Positions 17,299-26,067 of a DNA stretch of 64,000 nucleotides are shown in pieces. Every line of letters starts with the position of its first letter. Position 1 is the first letter of the stretch. Under the pieces are notes generated by a model. That model was not told the origin of the DNA and ran no database searches. It saw only the letters and a list, made by a program, of their open reading frames with translations. The translations under genes were made by a program, and so were the position numbers. This DNA comes from Vibrio gallaecicus (lineage in GTDB: Bacteria > Pseudomonadota > Gammaproteobacteria > Enterobacterales > Vibrionaceae): contig NZ_AP025490.1 in the NCBI RefSeq assembly GCF_024347495.1, forward strand, positions 3,038,001-3,102,000, given 5' to 3'.

Positions 17299-19002
17299 AT
17301 GGATATTCAAACTTGGACGTTTATTCTCGTCGGTATTACTTTCGCAGTCTATATCGGCATCGCAATCTGGGCTCGCGCGGGATCAACCAGTGAGTTCTAC
17401 GTAGCTGGCGGTGGTGTACACCCTGTTGCGAATGGTATGGCAACCGCTGCAGACTGGATGTCAGCTGCATCATTTATTTCAATGGCTGGTATCATTTCAT
17501 TCGTAGGGTATGACGGTGCGGTTTACCTTATGGGTTGGACTGGTGGTTATGTACTACTTGCTCTATGTTTAGCTCCTTACCTACGTAAGTTTGGTCAGTT
17601 TACGGTTCCAGATTTCATCGGTGAGCGTTACTACTCAAGAACCGCGCGTATGGTTGCTGTATTTTGTGCAATCTTCGTATCGTTTACCTACGTAGCAGGT
17701 CAAATGCGTGGTGTGGGCGTAGTATTCTCCCGTTTCTTAGAAGTCGACATTAACCTTGGTATCATCATTGGTATGGGTATTGTTTTCTTCTACGCTGTAC
17801 TTGGCGGCATGAAAGGCATCACTTATACGCAGGTAGCTCAATTCTGTGTCCTCATTTTCGCTTTCCTTGTCCCAGCAATCTTCACATCAATCATGATGAC
17901 TGGTAACCCACTTCCACAAGTTGGTATGGGGTCAACACTTTCAGGTACCGATGTTTATCTACTAGATAAACTGGATGGGCTAACCGAAGAACTCGGATTT
18001 ACCGCCTATACCGAAGGTAACAAGAGCATGGTGGATGTATTCTTCATCTGTGCAGCTCTAATGGTTGGTACTGCAGGTCTTCCACACGTAATCATTCGTT
18101 TCTTCACAGTACCACGTGTACGTGATGCTCGTATCTCAGCAGGTTGGGCACTCCTGTTCATCTCTTTGCTATACACAACAGCACCAGGTGTTGCAGCATT
18201 CGCTCGTGTAAACATGATCGAAACTATCAATGGTCCTGACATGCAAGGTGTTCCAGCAGCAGAAGCACCAAGCTGGTACCAAAACTGGGAAAGCACTGGT
18301 CTAGTTGGTTGGGAAGATAAGAACGGCGATGGCAAAATGTTCTACTCGGGTGATGAACGCAACGAGATGAAGATTAACCGCGACATCATCGTACTGGCTT
18401 CACCAGAACTTGCGAAACTACCAAACTGGGTTGTAGCACTACTGGCTGCAGGTGGCTTAGCCGCTGCACTATCAACTGCTGCAGGTCTACTACTGGTTAT
18501 CTCAACGTCTATCTCTCATGATTTACTGAAGAAAGGCTTCAGACCAAACATGACCGACAAACAAGAGCTATTAGCCGCACGTATTGCAGCAATGGTCGCA
18601 ATTGTCGGGGCGGGTTACTTAGGTATTAACCCTCCAGGTTTCGTAGCTCAAGTAGTGGCATTTGCATTCGGCTTAGCGGCAGCATCCTTCTTCCCTGCAA
18701 TCATCCTAGGTATCTTCTATAAGAAGATGAACAAGGAAGGCGCAATCGCAGGTATGTTAACGGGTATTGCCTTCACAGCAAGCTACATCATTTACTTCAA
18801 ATTCATTAACCCAGCAGCAAGCACACCTGAAAACTGGTGGTTTGGTATCAGCCCAGAAGGCATCGGTACGCTAGGTATGTGTCTAAACTTTGTAGTATCA
18901 ATTGCAGTGAATAAAGTAACAGCTGAAGTTCCACAAGATGTACAAGAGATGGTTGAGAACATCCGTTACCCTAAAGGTGCAGGTGAAGCTCACGACCACT
19001 AA
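17299..19002 (+). CDS. Sodium:solute symporter, VC_2705/ActP-like large subunit
   Basis: Inner-membrane SLC5-family symporter of 567 residues with about 13 helices. Typical SSS elements are EFYVAGGGVHPVANGMATAADWMSAASF-type helix 1-2 sequence, the GQMRGVG loop, and the AAALSTAAGLLLVIS helix near 390. It belongs with the DUF4212-partnered subfamily related to acetate permease ActP. Proximity to acs and CrbRS makes acetate or another short carboxylate the likely substrate, but that is inference. An insertion at about residues 340-353 (DKNGDGKMFYSGDE) resembles an EF-hand calcium loop and lies in a predicted extramembrane segment. Confidence 0.88.
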   Translation: MDIQTWTFILVGITFAVYIGIAIWARAGSTSEFYVAGGGVHPVANGMATAADWMSAASFISMAGIISFVGYDGAVYLMGWTGGYVLLALCLAPYLRKFGQFTVPDFIGERYYSRTARMVAVFCAIFVSFTYVAGQMRGVGVVFSRFLEVDINLGIIIGMGIVFFYAVLGGMKGITYTQVAQFCVLIFAFLVPAIFTSIMMTGNPLPQVGMGSTLSGTDVYLLDKLDGLTEELGFTAYTEGNKSMVDVFFICAALMVGTAGLPHVIIRFFTVPRVRDARISAGWALLFISLLYTTAPGVAAFARVNMIETINGPDMQGVPAAEAPSWYQNWESTGLVGWEDKNGDGKMFYSGDERNEMKINRDIIVLASPELAKLPNWVVALLAAGGLAAALSTAAGLLLVISTSISHDLLKKGFRPNMTDKQELLAARIAAMVAIVGAGYLGINPPGFVAQVVAFAFGLAAASFFPAIILGIFYKKMNKEGAIAGMLTGIAFTASYIIYFKFINPAASTPENWWFGISPEGIGTLGMCLNFVVSIAVNKVTAEVPQDVQEMVENIRYPKGAGEAHDH

Positions 19003-19061
19003 GACCTAGTGAAAATATAAGATTCAAGTTGGATTGTAGGGATTCAAATTGAAACGACCTG

Positions 19062-19093
19062 AAGCCGATGCTGATAGCATCGGCTTTTCTTTT
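19062..19093 (+). terminator. Symporter operon terminator
   Basis: Perfect 10-bp stem AAGCCGATGC/GCATCGGCTT with a TGATA loop and a TTCTTTT tail, 59 bp after the symporter gene. An imperfect direct repeat, GATTCAAGTTG/GATTCAAATTG, precedes it (19021-19051). Confidence 0.9.
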
Positions 19094-19122
19094 ATAAAGA
19101 GGTTGTGTTTAAAAACCCAAAC

Positions 19123-19146
19123 GATAATAATTATCATTACATTATC
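19123..19146. promoter_or_regulatory. Fur box upstream of the fagA-like/fumC pair
   Basis: GATAAT-A-ATTATC is a perfect 6-1-6 inverted repeat, extended by a further ATTATC half-site at 19141-19146, matching overlapping Fur recognition units. It ends 12 bp before the first gene, so Fur binding would block transcription or elongation. Confidence 0.82.
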
Positions 19147-19157
19147 GAAAGATTTTT

Positions 19158-19553
19158 ATGGAAGAACTTTCTATGGAAGAGCAAAAAATTCTCTACTCAA
19201 TGTTTTACAAAGCACAAGATCGCTTTGCGGCACCCACGACTTCAGCGGGTTTCGAGCCCGACGTTATTCAAGAATATATCCACTGCGGGATAACACTTGC
19301 TTCCTATTATGAAAAACACGCTGAAAACGAAAACATCTTACTTTGTGAACTATTTTTACGTCAGATCTTCCTCCATTTGATTGAAGCAATCGAATCTCCT
19401 CAGCGCAGCATGATCTTCCGCCGAGTCTGCCTCGATTCTATTTACTCACCTCTTTATTGTTTAAAACGACACTACTGCCAACAAGTTGAAGGTAATGCTC
19501 GCTACCAATCCCTACATAGAAAATTACAACAAGTCCAAGCACCACTTGGCTAA
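19158..19553 (+). CDS. Small protein upstream of fumC, possible FagA homologue
   Basis: A 131-residue soluble, largely helical protein that I cannot assign from motifs alone. It is rich in Cys, His and Tyr (IHCGITLASYYEKH, LLCELFL, RVCLDSIY, CLKRHYC), a pattern that could bind metal. It sits 12 bp before fumC and directly after a Fur box. This is the arrangement of Fur-associated gene fagA upstream of fumC in Pseudomonas aeruginosa, where the operon also includes sodA. I propose a FagA-type protein on context only. A second ATG at 19173 has a better GGAAGA ribosome-binding site, so the protein may be five residues shorter. Confidence 0.65.
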   Translation: MEELSMEEQKILYSMFYKAQDRFAAPTTSAGFEPDVIQEYIHCGITLASYYEKHAENENILLCELFLRQIFLHLIEAIESPQRSMIFRRVCLDSIYSPLYCLKRHYCQQVEGNARYQSLHRKLQQVQAPLG

Positions 19554-19565
19554 CAAGGATAGAAG

Positions 19566-20951
19566 ATGACCCAAGAATACAGAATTGAAACGGACAGCAT
19601 GGGTGAAGTCCATGTACCTAAAAACGCGCTATACCAAGCACAAACTCAGCGAGCAGTAGATAACTTCTCTTTCAGTTCGCACACTATGCCAACTCGCTTC
19701 ATTCAAGCTCTCGCCTACATCAAGCAATCAGCGGCGAGTACCAATGCACAACTGGGCTTATTGGAAGGTGATATTGCTGCTGCAATTATCGATGCGAGCC
19801 AAGAAATTATTGATGGCGACCATCTTGATCACTTCCCTATCGATGTATATCAAACGGGCTCAGGCACTAGCTCAAACATGAATGCTAATGAGGTAATCGC
19901 CACTCTCGCTTCTACCCAACTTGGTGGCAACGTGAACCCGAATGATCACGTGAACATGGGGCAAAGCAGTAATGATGTCGTGCCTACTGCTATCCAAGTG
20001 AGCGTAGTCATGGCTGTTCAAAAACAACTATTGCCCGCTTTAAATCACCTAACATCAGTGCTAGAAACCAAGCAGTCAGAGTTATCTAACGTGGTAAAAA
20101 CGGGGCGCACGCACCTAATGGATGCCATGCCGATCACTTTTTCTCAAGAACTGGGTGGGTGGAAATATCAAATTGAACATGCCCAGCAAGGAATTGAACA
20201 TAGCCTTGCTTCTGTCACAGCTCTAGCTCAGGGCGGGACAGCCGTTGGAACAGGGATCAATGCCGATCCGCGTTTCGCTAGTAAGTTTGCAGATAACCTA
20301 TCTCAAGCCACGAAGCTTAAGCTCACAGCAAGCGACAACTTCTTTTTCAACCTAAGTAGCCAAGATGCGATCGTCGCATTATCTGGTCAGCTTAAAACAG
20401 CGGCAGTGGCGATCATGAAGATCTCGAACGATCTTCGCTGGATGAATTCAGGTCCTCTTGCTGGTCTTGGCGAAATTGAGTTGCAAGCTTTGCAGCCTGG
20501 TTCTTCTATAATGCCAGGCAAAGTGAACCCTGTGATTCCCGAAGCGGCTGCCATGGCTTCAGCTCAAGTCATTGGCAATGACACTACCATTACCATTGCT
20601 GGGCAATCAGGCAACTTCCAACTCAATGTGATGCTGCCTGTGATTGCACACAATATTTTGGAAAGCATTGAGCTGCTATCCAATAGTGCCGTTTCCTTAG
20701 CAGATAAAGCCATCGCTACATTTACAGTTAGACAAGATAACTTAGATTCAGCACTTTCTAAAAACCCAATATTAGTCACCGCTCTTAACCCTGTGATTGG
20801 TTATTTAAAAGCGGCTGACATTGCCAAAAAAGCCTATAAAGAAGGGCGCCCAATTTTAGATGTCGCAGAACAGGAAACAGATTTAAGCCGAGAAGAGTTA
20901 GCTCGCTTACTTGATCCAACCAAGCTAACTCAAGGCGGTATCGCGGATTAG
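19566..20951 (+). CDS. fumC: Fumarate hydratase class II
   Basis: Cytosolic hydration of fumarate to malate in the TCA cycle, without an iron-sulfur cluster. The 461 residues match the class II family: [28 protein letters not shown], the TGRTHLMDAMPI catalytic segment and the signature GSSIMPGKVNP (Gly where AspA has Ala-Lys). Enzymes of this type stay active under iron shortage or oxidative stress. A Fur box precedes the two-gene unit, consistent with induction by iron limitation. A bidirectional terminator separates it from convergent crbS. Confidence 0.97.
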   Translation: MTQEYRIETDSMGEVHVPKNALYQAQTQRAVDNFSFSSHTMPTRFIQALAYIKQSAASTNAQLGLLEGDIAAAIIDASQEIIDGDHLDHFPIDVYQTGSGTSSNMNANEVIATLASTQLGGNVNPNDHVNMGQSSNDVVPTAIQVSVVMAVQKQLLPALNHLTSVLETKQSELSNVVKTGRTHLMDAMPITFSQELGGWKYQIEHAQQGIEHSLASVTALAQGGTAVGTGINADPRFASKFADNLSQATKLKLTASDNFFFNLSSQDAIVALSGQLKTAAVAIMKISNDLRWMNSGPLAGLGEIELQALQPGSSIMPGKVNPVIPEAAAMASAQVIGNDTTITIAGQSGNFQLNVMLPVIAHNILESIELLSNSAVSLADKAIATFTVRQDNLDSALSKNPILVTALNPVIGYLKAADIAKKAYKEGRPILDVAEQETDLSREELARLLDPTKLTQGGIAD

Positions 20952-20986
20952 GTTATCCGTGATTTAAGTTAACTACGATTCAATAA

Positions 20987-21014
20987 AAAGAAGGTCTCAA
21001 GTGAGACCTTCTTT
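20987..21014. terminator. Bidirectional terminator, fumC/crbS
   Basis: Perfect 13-bp stem AAAGAAGGTCTCA/TGAGACCTTCTTT with a 2-nt apparent loop, between convergent genes. Confidence 0.9.
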
Positions 21015-21041
21015 CTGTTTGTACTCTTACTCTTAAAAAGC

Positions 21042-24000
21042 CTAAGCAAGTCGATTCAAAATGGCTCTTAGTTTTAATGGTTTAACAGGCTTAGCTATGA
21101 ATCCAAAACCGTTTCCTTTGATCGCAGACATCATGTCATCCGTTCTATCTGCACTAATAATGACTCCTTCGAAGTTATTACCCAAGCGCAGTCGGCACTG
21201 TTGCAGCACTTCTAACCCAGTTCGACCATTGTCTAGCCTATAGTCAGAGAAAATCACATCTGGAATCCAATCATCATCCAAAGCTTTTAGACTTTGAACC
21301 AAATCTGTTGCTGTTTTAATTTCACAGCCCCACCTACCAATTAAATTCTCCATCCCCACTAAAATTTCAGGTTCATTATCCACGCATAACACTTTCAAAT
21401 GATCTAAGTCGCTGGTCGGCGTGACGGCTTGAACAATCTGAGGCGCAATAATTTTTTCAGCTCGGTTAAGAGTGATAGAAAAGACGCTCCCTTCCCCTGG
21501 CCACGATCGCATAGAGATATGATGATCCAACACGTGCGCAATCCCTTTTGAAATCGCGAGCCCTAACCCTAATCCTTGATCAGCACGGACTTGGCTACCA
21601 CGAGTAAACTCTTCAAAAATTTCTTGCTGCTTATCTTCATCAATACCCGTTCCGTTATCCCATACATCAATACGAACTTGCCCATTCACACGACGAGCAC
21701 CCAACACCACTTTTCCTCTCGGGTTATAGCGGAAAGCATTAGTTAAAAAGTTCTGAATTACACGTCTCAATAATTTAGGGTCAGACTCAATAAATAATGA
21801 TGAAGGAATCATCTCAAATTGTATGTTTTGTTGCTTAGCCAGCGCGCTGAATTCAGCATTAAGATTGGATAGCACATCATTAATTGAAAACGCATGCACA
21901 TGAGTTTCTAATTTTCCTGACTCCAAACGAGAAATATCCAGCAAATCGCCAATCAAATCTTCAGCAGCCCCAAGTGCACTTTCAATGTGGGAAGACAGCT
22001 GCTTCACTTCAGAATCTTTAGCCACTTCAGATAGTGAAGAGGCAAACAAGCGAGCCGCATTAAGTGGTTGCATGAGATCATGGCTTACGGCTGCTAAAAA
22101 CCTCGTTTTTGATTGGGATTCCAATTCAGATTTTTTGGTTGCTTTCACTAATCGATGGTTAAGTTTTTCAAGCTCTTGAGTACGCTCGTGAACCCTAGAT
22201 TCCAAACTTTCGTTGGCTTCTTTAAGTGCTTGTTCGGCTTGTCTGAATACCGTGATATCGGTAAAACTCATCACAAACCCACCGCCAGGCATTGGATTAC
22301 CTTGAACCTCAATCACTCGACCGTCAGCACGAATTCTCGAAGAGGTATGCCGAGTACCTTGCTCCAAGTGGTACACACGGCGACGAACATGATCTTCAGG
22401 ATCGCCGGGACCACACAAGCCTTGTTCAGCATTATGGCGAATGACATCTGAGATCGGTCGACCAACTTGTATCAAACCTGCGGGGAATTCAAATAACTCT
22501 AGATAACGCTGATTCCACGCCACCAAGCGCATTTGCTTATCAATTACAGCAATGCCTTGTCCAATGTGCTCGATTGCACCTTGTAGTAAGCCCCGGCTAA
22601 AGTCATAAAGCTCTGATGCTTCATCCACAATGGTCGCCACTTCTTCAAGCTGCATGTTTCTGCCTTGCAAAGCAGAAGTAAGTACTAACTTGGCAGACGA
22701 AGCTCCAAATACACCCGCTAAAACTCGCTCCGCATGGCGAATCAAACTCTCAGGTGCTTGCTGATTAGGTAACAAAGGAGGACCTTGCTGCTGCCAGTAA
22801 GTTTGGAAAGCAGACTTAGCTCGCGGTCGTCCAACAAAACGGGATGCTAGCATCTCCAATTCAGCAACCGTGACTCGCCCTTGATACAAGCTGATGTTTT
22901 CATTCTCAGGCAACGGTGTGCCAATGAAAGATGCCGATTGTAAGCGTTCACTTAGGCTTGGGCGCGTCAGTAACGACACCGCGATATAACATAAAGTATT
23001 CACACTCACACTGAGGACGATTCCCCAATCTGAGCTACTAATTTCCCAACCACTCAATATTTGTGGTGGGGTAATCAACCATAGCAATAAGTTAGTTTCA
23101 CCATCTCCGGCAAGCATGCTGGTTTGGCTCATCAGAGTAATAAGCCAAATTAGGAATCCAAACATTAAACCGACATAGACGCCTTTACGATTACCCAAAC
23201 GCCAGTACATGCCGCCGATTAATGCAGGTGCAAATTGAGCAATGGCTGCAAACGATAAGAAGCCGATGGCAGAAAGTGAGTGGATACTATCTAAAGCCTG
23301 ATAGAACCCCCACGCACCGAGCAACAACAGTAAAATCAGCGCCCGACGAATAATGAGCAGTAAACCAGAAAAGTGTCGGTGAGTTCGTTGCGATAAACGC
23401 ATACGACGCAGTAATAACGGCATCACTAAATCATTTGAAACCATTATCGCAAGTGCAATTGTCGATACGATAACCATACCACTGGCGGCTGACGTACCTC
23501 CAAGAAATGCCAATAGTGCAATGTGATTAGCCCCAACTTCCATTGGCACACTGATGACATAAGTATCTGCTGGCATAGTCGTTAACAACCCTTGCCCAGC
23601 CCAAGCAATAGGTAAAACAAACAATCCCATTAAAATAAGGTAGAGAGGAAATAACCAACGAGCCGTATGCAGATCTTGTGGTCTCTCGTTTTCTACTACC
23701 ATAGTATGAAATTGGCGAGGCAAACAGACGATAGCCAGCATAGTGAGCACTGTGTGGATGGCTAACGTAGGAATATTAGGCGGCTTGTAAGTGGAAGAAG
23801 CGACATCCAGTAAGTTGATTTCATTGCTGCTTAACGCTAGATAAATGATGAAAATACCCACGATAAGAAAAGCCACCAGCTTAACGATGGATTCAAATGC
23901 CACCGCCATCATCATACCGCGGTGATGCTCTGTATTATCGATATGTCTGGTACCAAATAACATGGTAAAAATGGCTAATGCCCCAACCACAAACCAAGAA

Positions 24001-24473
24001 ACATGGTAGTCCTGATAACCAAAATCATGAGCAAGGTTTGGGGCAACAATATCGAGCCCCATGGTAATACCGCGTAGCTGCAATGCGATATAAGGCAGAA
24101 TACCCACAACCGCAATTAAGGTAACTGCCACTGCTAGCCCTTGCGACTTTCCGTAACGAGCCGCGATAAAGTCGGCAATTGAGGTAATGTGCTCTCGTTT
24201 CGCGATCAAAATCAAACGCGCTAAGACTCGCCAACCCAAAGTAAAAACTAGGATGGGAGCGAGATAGATGGGTAAAAAAGACCAAGGGTTATTGCTTGCC
24301 TGACCAACCGTTCCGTAGAAGGTCCATGAAGTACAGTACACCGCAATGGAAAGGCTGTAGATCCATGGTCGCCAACGAGATAACCAGCGAGTCTGTCTAT
24401 CTCCATACCAAGCAATAAGAAATAATACGCCTAAGTACGCGAGTGATACTGGAACGACTATCCAACCTTGCAT
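21042..24473 (-). CDS. crbS: Transporter-fused hybrid histidine kinase, CrbS-like
   Basis: A 1143-residue inner-membrane sensor. The N-terminal ~480 residues form an SLC5-type symporter domain with about 13 helices. A STAC-type linker follows (about 520-600, with ELEMLASRFVGRPRAKSAF). A PAS domain (about 635-740, VIDKQMRLVAWNQRYLELF) and a coiled coil lead to the kinase core: His798 in AAVSHDLMQPLNAAR, an N box (NFLTNAFRYNPRG) and G boxes (DNGTGID, GLGLGLAI). The C-terminus is a receiver domain with phosphoacceptor Asp1077 (VIFSDYRLDNG). The layout is that of CrbS, the sensor of the acetate switch, which acts with CrbR on acs. Whether the symporter domain moves substrate or only senses flux is not shown by sequence. 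Confidence 0.9.
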   Translation of the reverse strand: MQGWIVVPVSLAYLGVLFLIAWYGDRQTRWLSRWRPWIYSLSIAVYCTSWTFYGTVGQASNNPWSFLPIYLAPILVFTLGWRVLARLILIAKREHITSIADFIAARYGKSQGLAVAVTLIAVVGILPYIALQLRGITMGLDIVAPNLAHDFGYQDYHVSWFVVGALAIFTMLFGTRHIDNTEHHRGMMMAVAFESIVKLVAFLIVGIFIIYLALSSNEINLLDVASSTYKPPNIPTLAIHTVLTMLAIVCLPRQFHTMVVENERPQDLHTARWLFPLYLILMGLFVLPIAWAGQGLLTTMPADTYVISVPMEVGANHIALLAFLGGTSAASGMVIVSTIALAIMVSNDLVMPLLLRRMRLSQRTHRHFSGLLLIIRRALILLLLLGAWGFYQALDSIHSLSAIGFLSFAAIAQFAPALIGGMYWRLGNRKGVYVGLMFGFLIWLITLMSQTSMLAGDGETNLLLWLITPPQILSGWEISSSDWGIVLSVSVNTLCYIAVSLLTRPSLSERLQSASFIGTPLPENENISLYQGRVTVAELEMLASRFVGRPRAKSAFQTYWQQQGPPLLPNQQAPESLIRHAERVLAGVFGASSAKLVLTSALQGRNMQLEEVATIVDEASELYDFSRGLLQGAIEHIGQGIAVIDKQMRLVAWNQRYLELFEFPAGLIQVGRPISDVIRHNAEQGLCGPGDPEDHVRRRVYHLEQGTRHTSSRIRADGRVIEVQGNPMPGGGFVMSFTDITVFRQAEQALKEANESLESRVHERTQELEKLNHRLVKATKKSELESQSKTRFLAAVSHDLMQPLNAARLFASSLSEVAKDSEVKQLSSHIESALGAAEDLIGDLLDISRLESGKLETHVHAFSINDVLSNLNAEFSALAKQQNIQFEMIPSSLFIESDPKLLRRVIQNFLTNAFRYNPRGKVVLGARRVNGQVRIDVWDNGTGIDEDKQQEIFEEFTRGSQVRADQGLGLGLAISKGIAHVLDHHISMRSWPGEGSVFSITLNRAEKIIAPQIVQAVTPTSDLDHLKVLCVDNEPEILVGMENLIGRWGCEIKTATDLVQSLKALDDDWIPDVIFSDYRLDNGRTGLEVLQQCRLRLGNNFEGVIISADRTDDMMSAIKGNGFGFIAKPVKPLKLRAILNRLA

Positions 24474-24507
24474 ATAAGCCTACCTTGCATTCATTCATAT
24501 CCTTATG

Positions 24508-24533
24508 AAAAAGCCTGCAATGTGCAGGCTTTA
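24508..24533 (-). terminator. Terminator after the HcaT-like gene
   Basis: AAAGCCTGCA/TGCAGGCTTT stem with a 3-nt loop and a T run on the minus strand, between the MFS gene and crbS. It suggests crbS is transcribed from its own promoter in the short (113-bp) gap. Confidence 0.85.
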
Positions 24534-24586
24534 ATTGAGCAAAGTTTATTAAACTAAGGATAGAGGGCGAACACAATCTGAACGCT

Positions 24587-25777
24587 CTAATTCTGTGCTT
24601 CAGGCTCCGCTTTCGTTTTACTGTTTACATCTGTTACTGAGTGTTTCTCATCAACCTTGATAAACAGAGCAAGAACACCCATTGCCGCCATAAACCAGAA
24701 AATATCAGCGCCCCATAATTCATAGCCCCAACCACTCAGAGTGGTCATCAGCGCAATGAATGCACCCAATGGAATTGCGTTGTATAAAGCCTGGAGTGCG
24801 ACCATTTTGCTTGGCTTTTCTGATTGAATGTATTGGATAGCAGCAATATGTGCCATCGCAAAAGTCACACCGTGTAATAACTGAACCATGACTAATGCGA
24901 AGATAGCCGTGGTCGAAGCGGTGATCCCCCAACGAGCCATAACACCAATTGACGCGATAACGAATAAAGTACGTAGAGTCCAGCCTGAAAATAATCGCTT
25001 ACTGAATGCAAATACCGCGACTTCCGCAACAACACCTAAGCTCCACAGGTAACCTATAATCGCTTCCGAGTGTCCTGCTTCTTTCCAGTAAATCGCACTA
25101 AAGCTGTAGTAAGCCGCATGGCTACCTTGGATCAAAGCCATTAGCGTTAAAAACTTCACTACCGAAGGTTCACGCAGCAACTGCATCAGCTTAGGTCTTG
25201 TCGCCTCTTCTTCTTGCTGTGTTACTGGCATAATGCTTGGATTACGCATGCACAGGACTAAAGAAAAAAGCACGCCAGCTAATGCCGTATACAAAATCAT
25301 TTCAGTACCAAACTCAGCGACTAAGAAGCCCACAACCGTTGAACCAGCAATGAAAGCAATAGAGCCCCACAAACGAGTGCGCCCATAGTCCAATAGCTTA
25401 ATTCGGCTGTAATAGTTCGCCATCGCATCTGATAAAGGAACGATAGGACCGCAGCATAAATTAAACAGAACCGTAGCCAGCAGCATTAGTGCAAAACTGC
25501 CTCCAGTAAAGAAATGAAAACCTACGAAAATTAATGCAGCGAGGCTCAACCATCGTAAAGCAGGGATTAAGTGCTCAACTTTATGAATGCGTGGTGTGAT
25601 AACAAAGTTAGCGACACAACGAGTCGCAAAGCCAGCACCAATTAAAATACCAATGTCGCTTGGCGCAACACCTTGGTCTTCAAACCACAGCGCCCAAAAT
25701 GGCAGATAAACGCCATAGGCAAAGAAAAAGCCAAGAAAATACTGAGATATCCAGCCATAAGGTGAAGGGTTTTGCAT
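24587..25777 (-). CDS. MFS transporter, 3-phenylpropionate permease (HcaT)-like
   Basis: A 396-residue major facilitator with 12 predicted helices. The N-terminus (ISQYFLGFFFAYGVYLPFWALWF) and the conserved loop DYGRTRLWGSIAFI between helices 4 and 5 place it in the HcaT/LacY-like MFS_1-like group. The true substrate is unknown: no hca catabolic genes are nearby. It lies between crbS and the DUF294/acs cluster, so a role in uptake or export of a small acid is conceivable, but this is inference. The last 25 residues are hydrophilic and probably cytosolic. Confidence 0.82.
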   Translation of the reverse strand: MQNPSPYGWISQYFLGFFFAYGVYLPFWALWFEDQGVAPSDIGILIGAGFATRCVANFVITPRIHKVEHLIPALRWLSLAALIFVGFHFFTGGSFALMLLATVLFNLCCGPIVPLSDAMANYYSRIKLLDYGRTRLWGSIAFIAGSTVVGFLVAEFGTEMILYTALAGVLFSLVLCMRNPSIMPVTQQEEEATRPKLMQLLREPSVVKFLTLMALIQGSHAAYYSFSAIYWKEAGHSEAIIGYLWSLGVVAEVAVFAFSKRLFSGWTLRTLFVIASIGVMARWGITASTTAIFALVMVQLLHGVTFAMAHIAAIQYIQSEKPSKMVALQALYNAIPLGAFIALMTTLSGWGYELWGADIFWFMAAMGVLALFIKVDEKHSVTDVNSKTKAEPEAQN

Positions 25778-25912
25778 CGCGAAGACCTATTAAAGAAGAC
25801 AGAAAAGAGCATTGATGAATTATGCCTAGCTTATTGCTTACGAAAAAGGGAATAAAACGACGTTGCAAATTTCCGTATTAGAAATATGGAAGCCAATATT
25901 GCCTTTTAAACT

Positions 25913-26000
25913 CATCGATTCACCACTACCTTACTTAAGCTTAATTACTATTTAACCTAAGCTTCATCACTATCTAGATTCAGCTTCTTCGTTTTCTAGA
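25913..26000. repeat. Degenerate 22-bp tandem repeat, four units
   Basis: Units begin at 25913, 25935, 25957 and 25979. The second and third share TAAGCTTnATnACTATnTA; the first and fourth are more diverged. The phase is exactly 22 bp, about two helical turns, so bound proteins would lie on one face. The array ends at the CTAAAGT heptamer. Confidence 0.6.
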
Positions 26001-26007
26001 CTAAAGT
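26001..26007 (+). promoter_or_regulatory. CTAAAGT heptamer upstream of the DUF294 gene
   Basis: The same heptamer occurs upstream of the symporter operon and of acs, with GAC or CC before it and often C after it. It is a candidate CrbR site, not demonstrated. Confidence 0.3.
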
Positions 26008-26067
26008 CGTCTAGCGCTCAACTCGATTTTTGGCAAACTGAGATCATCACTCCTTTATTGTGCGACG

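Larger units (their letters stand above)
25778..26067. other. Divergent spacer with repeats upstream of the DUF294 gene
   Basis: 290 bp between divergent genes. It contains a degenerate 22-bp tandem repeat (25913-26000), immediately followed by a CTAAAGT heptamer (26001-26007). No coding frame is supportable. Confidence 0.6.

Noticed and set aside
17338..18356. Idea that the symporter subunit is fused to a sensor
   Set aside because: The gene ends normally after the last helix; the sensor fusion is in the separate crbS gene.
19049..19312. Alternative frames overlapping the small gene before fumC
   Set aside because: They start in the terminator or the Fur box; the frame at 19158 alone ends correctly before fumC and has a plausible start.
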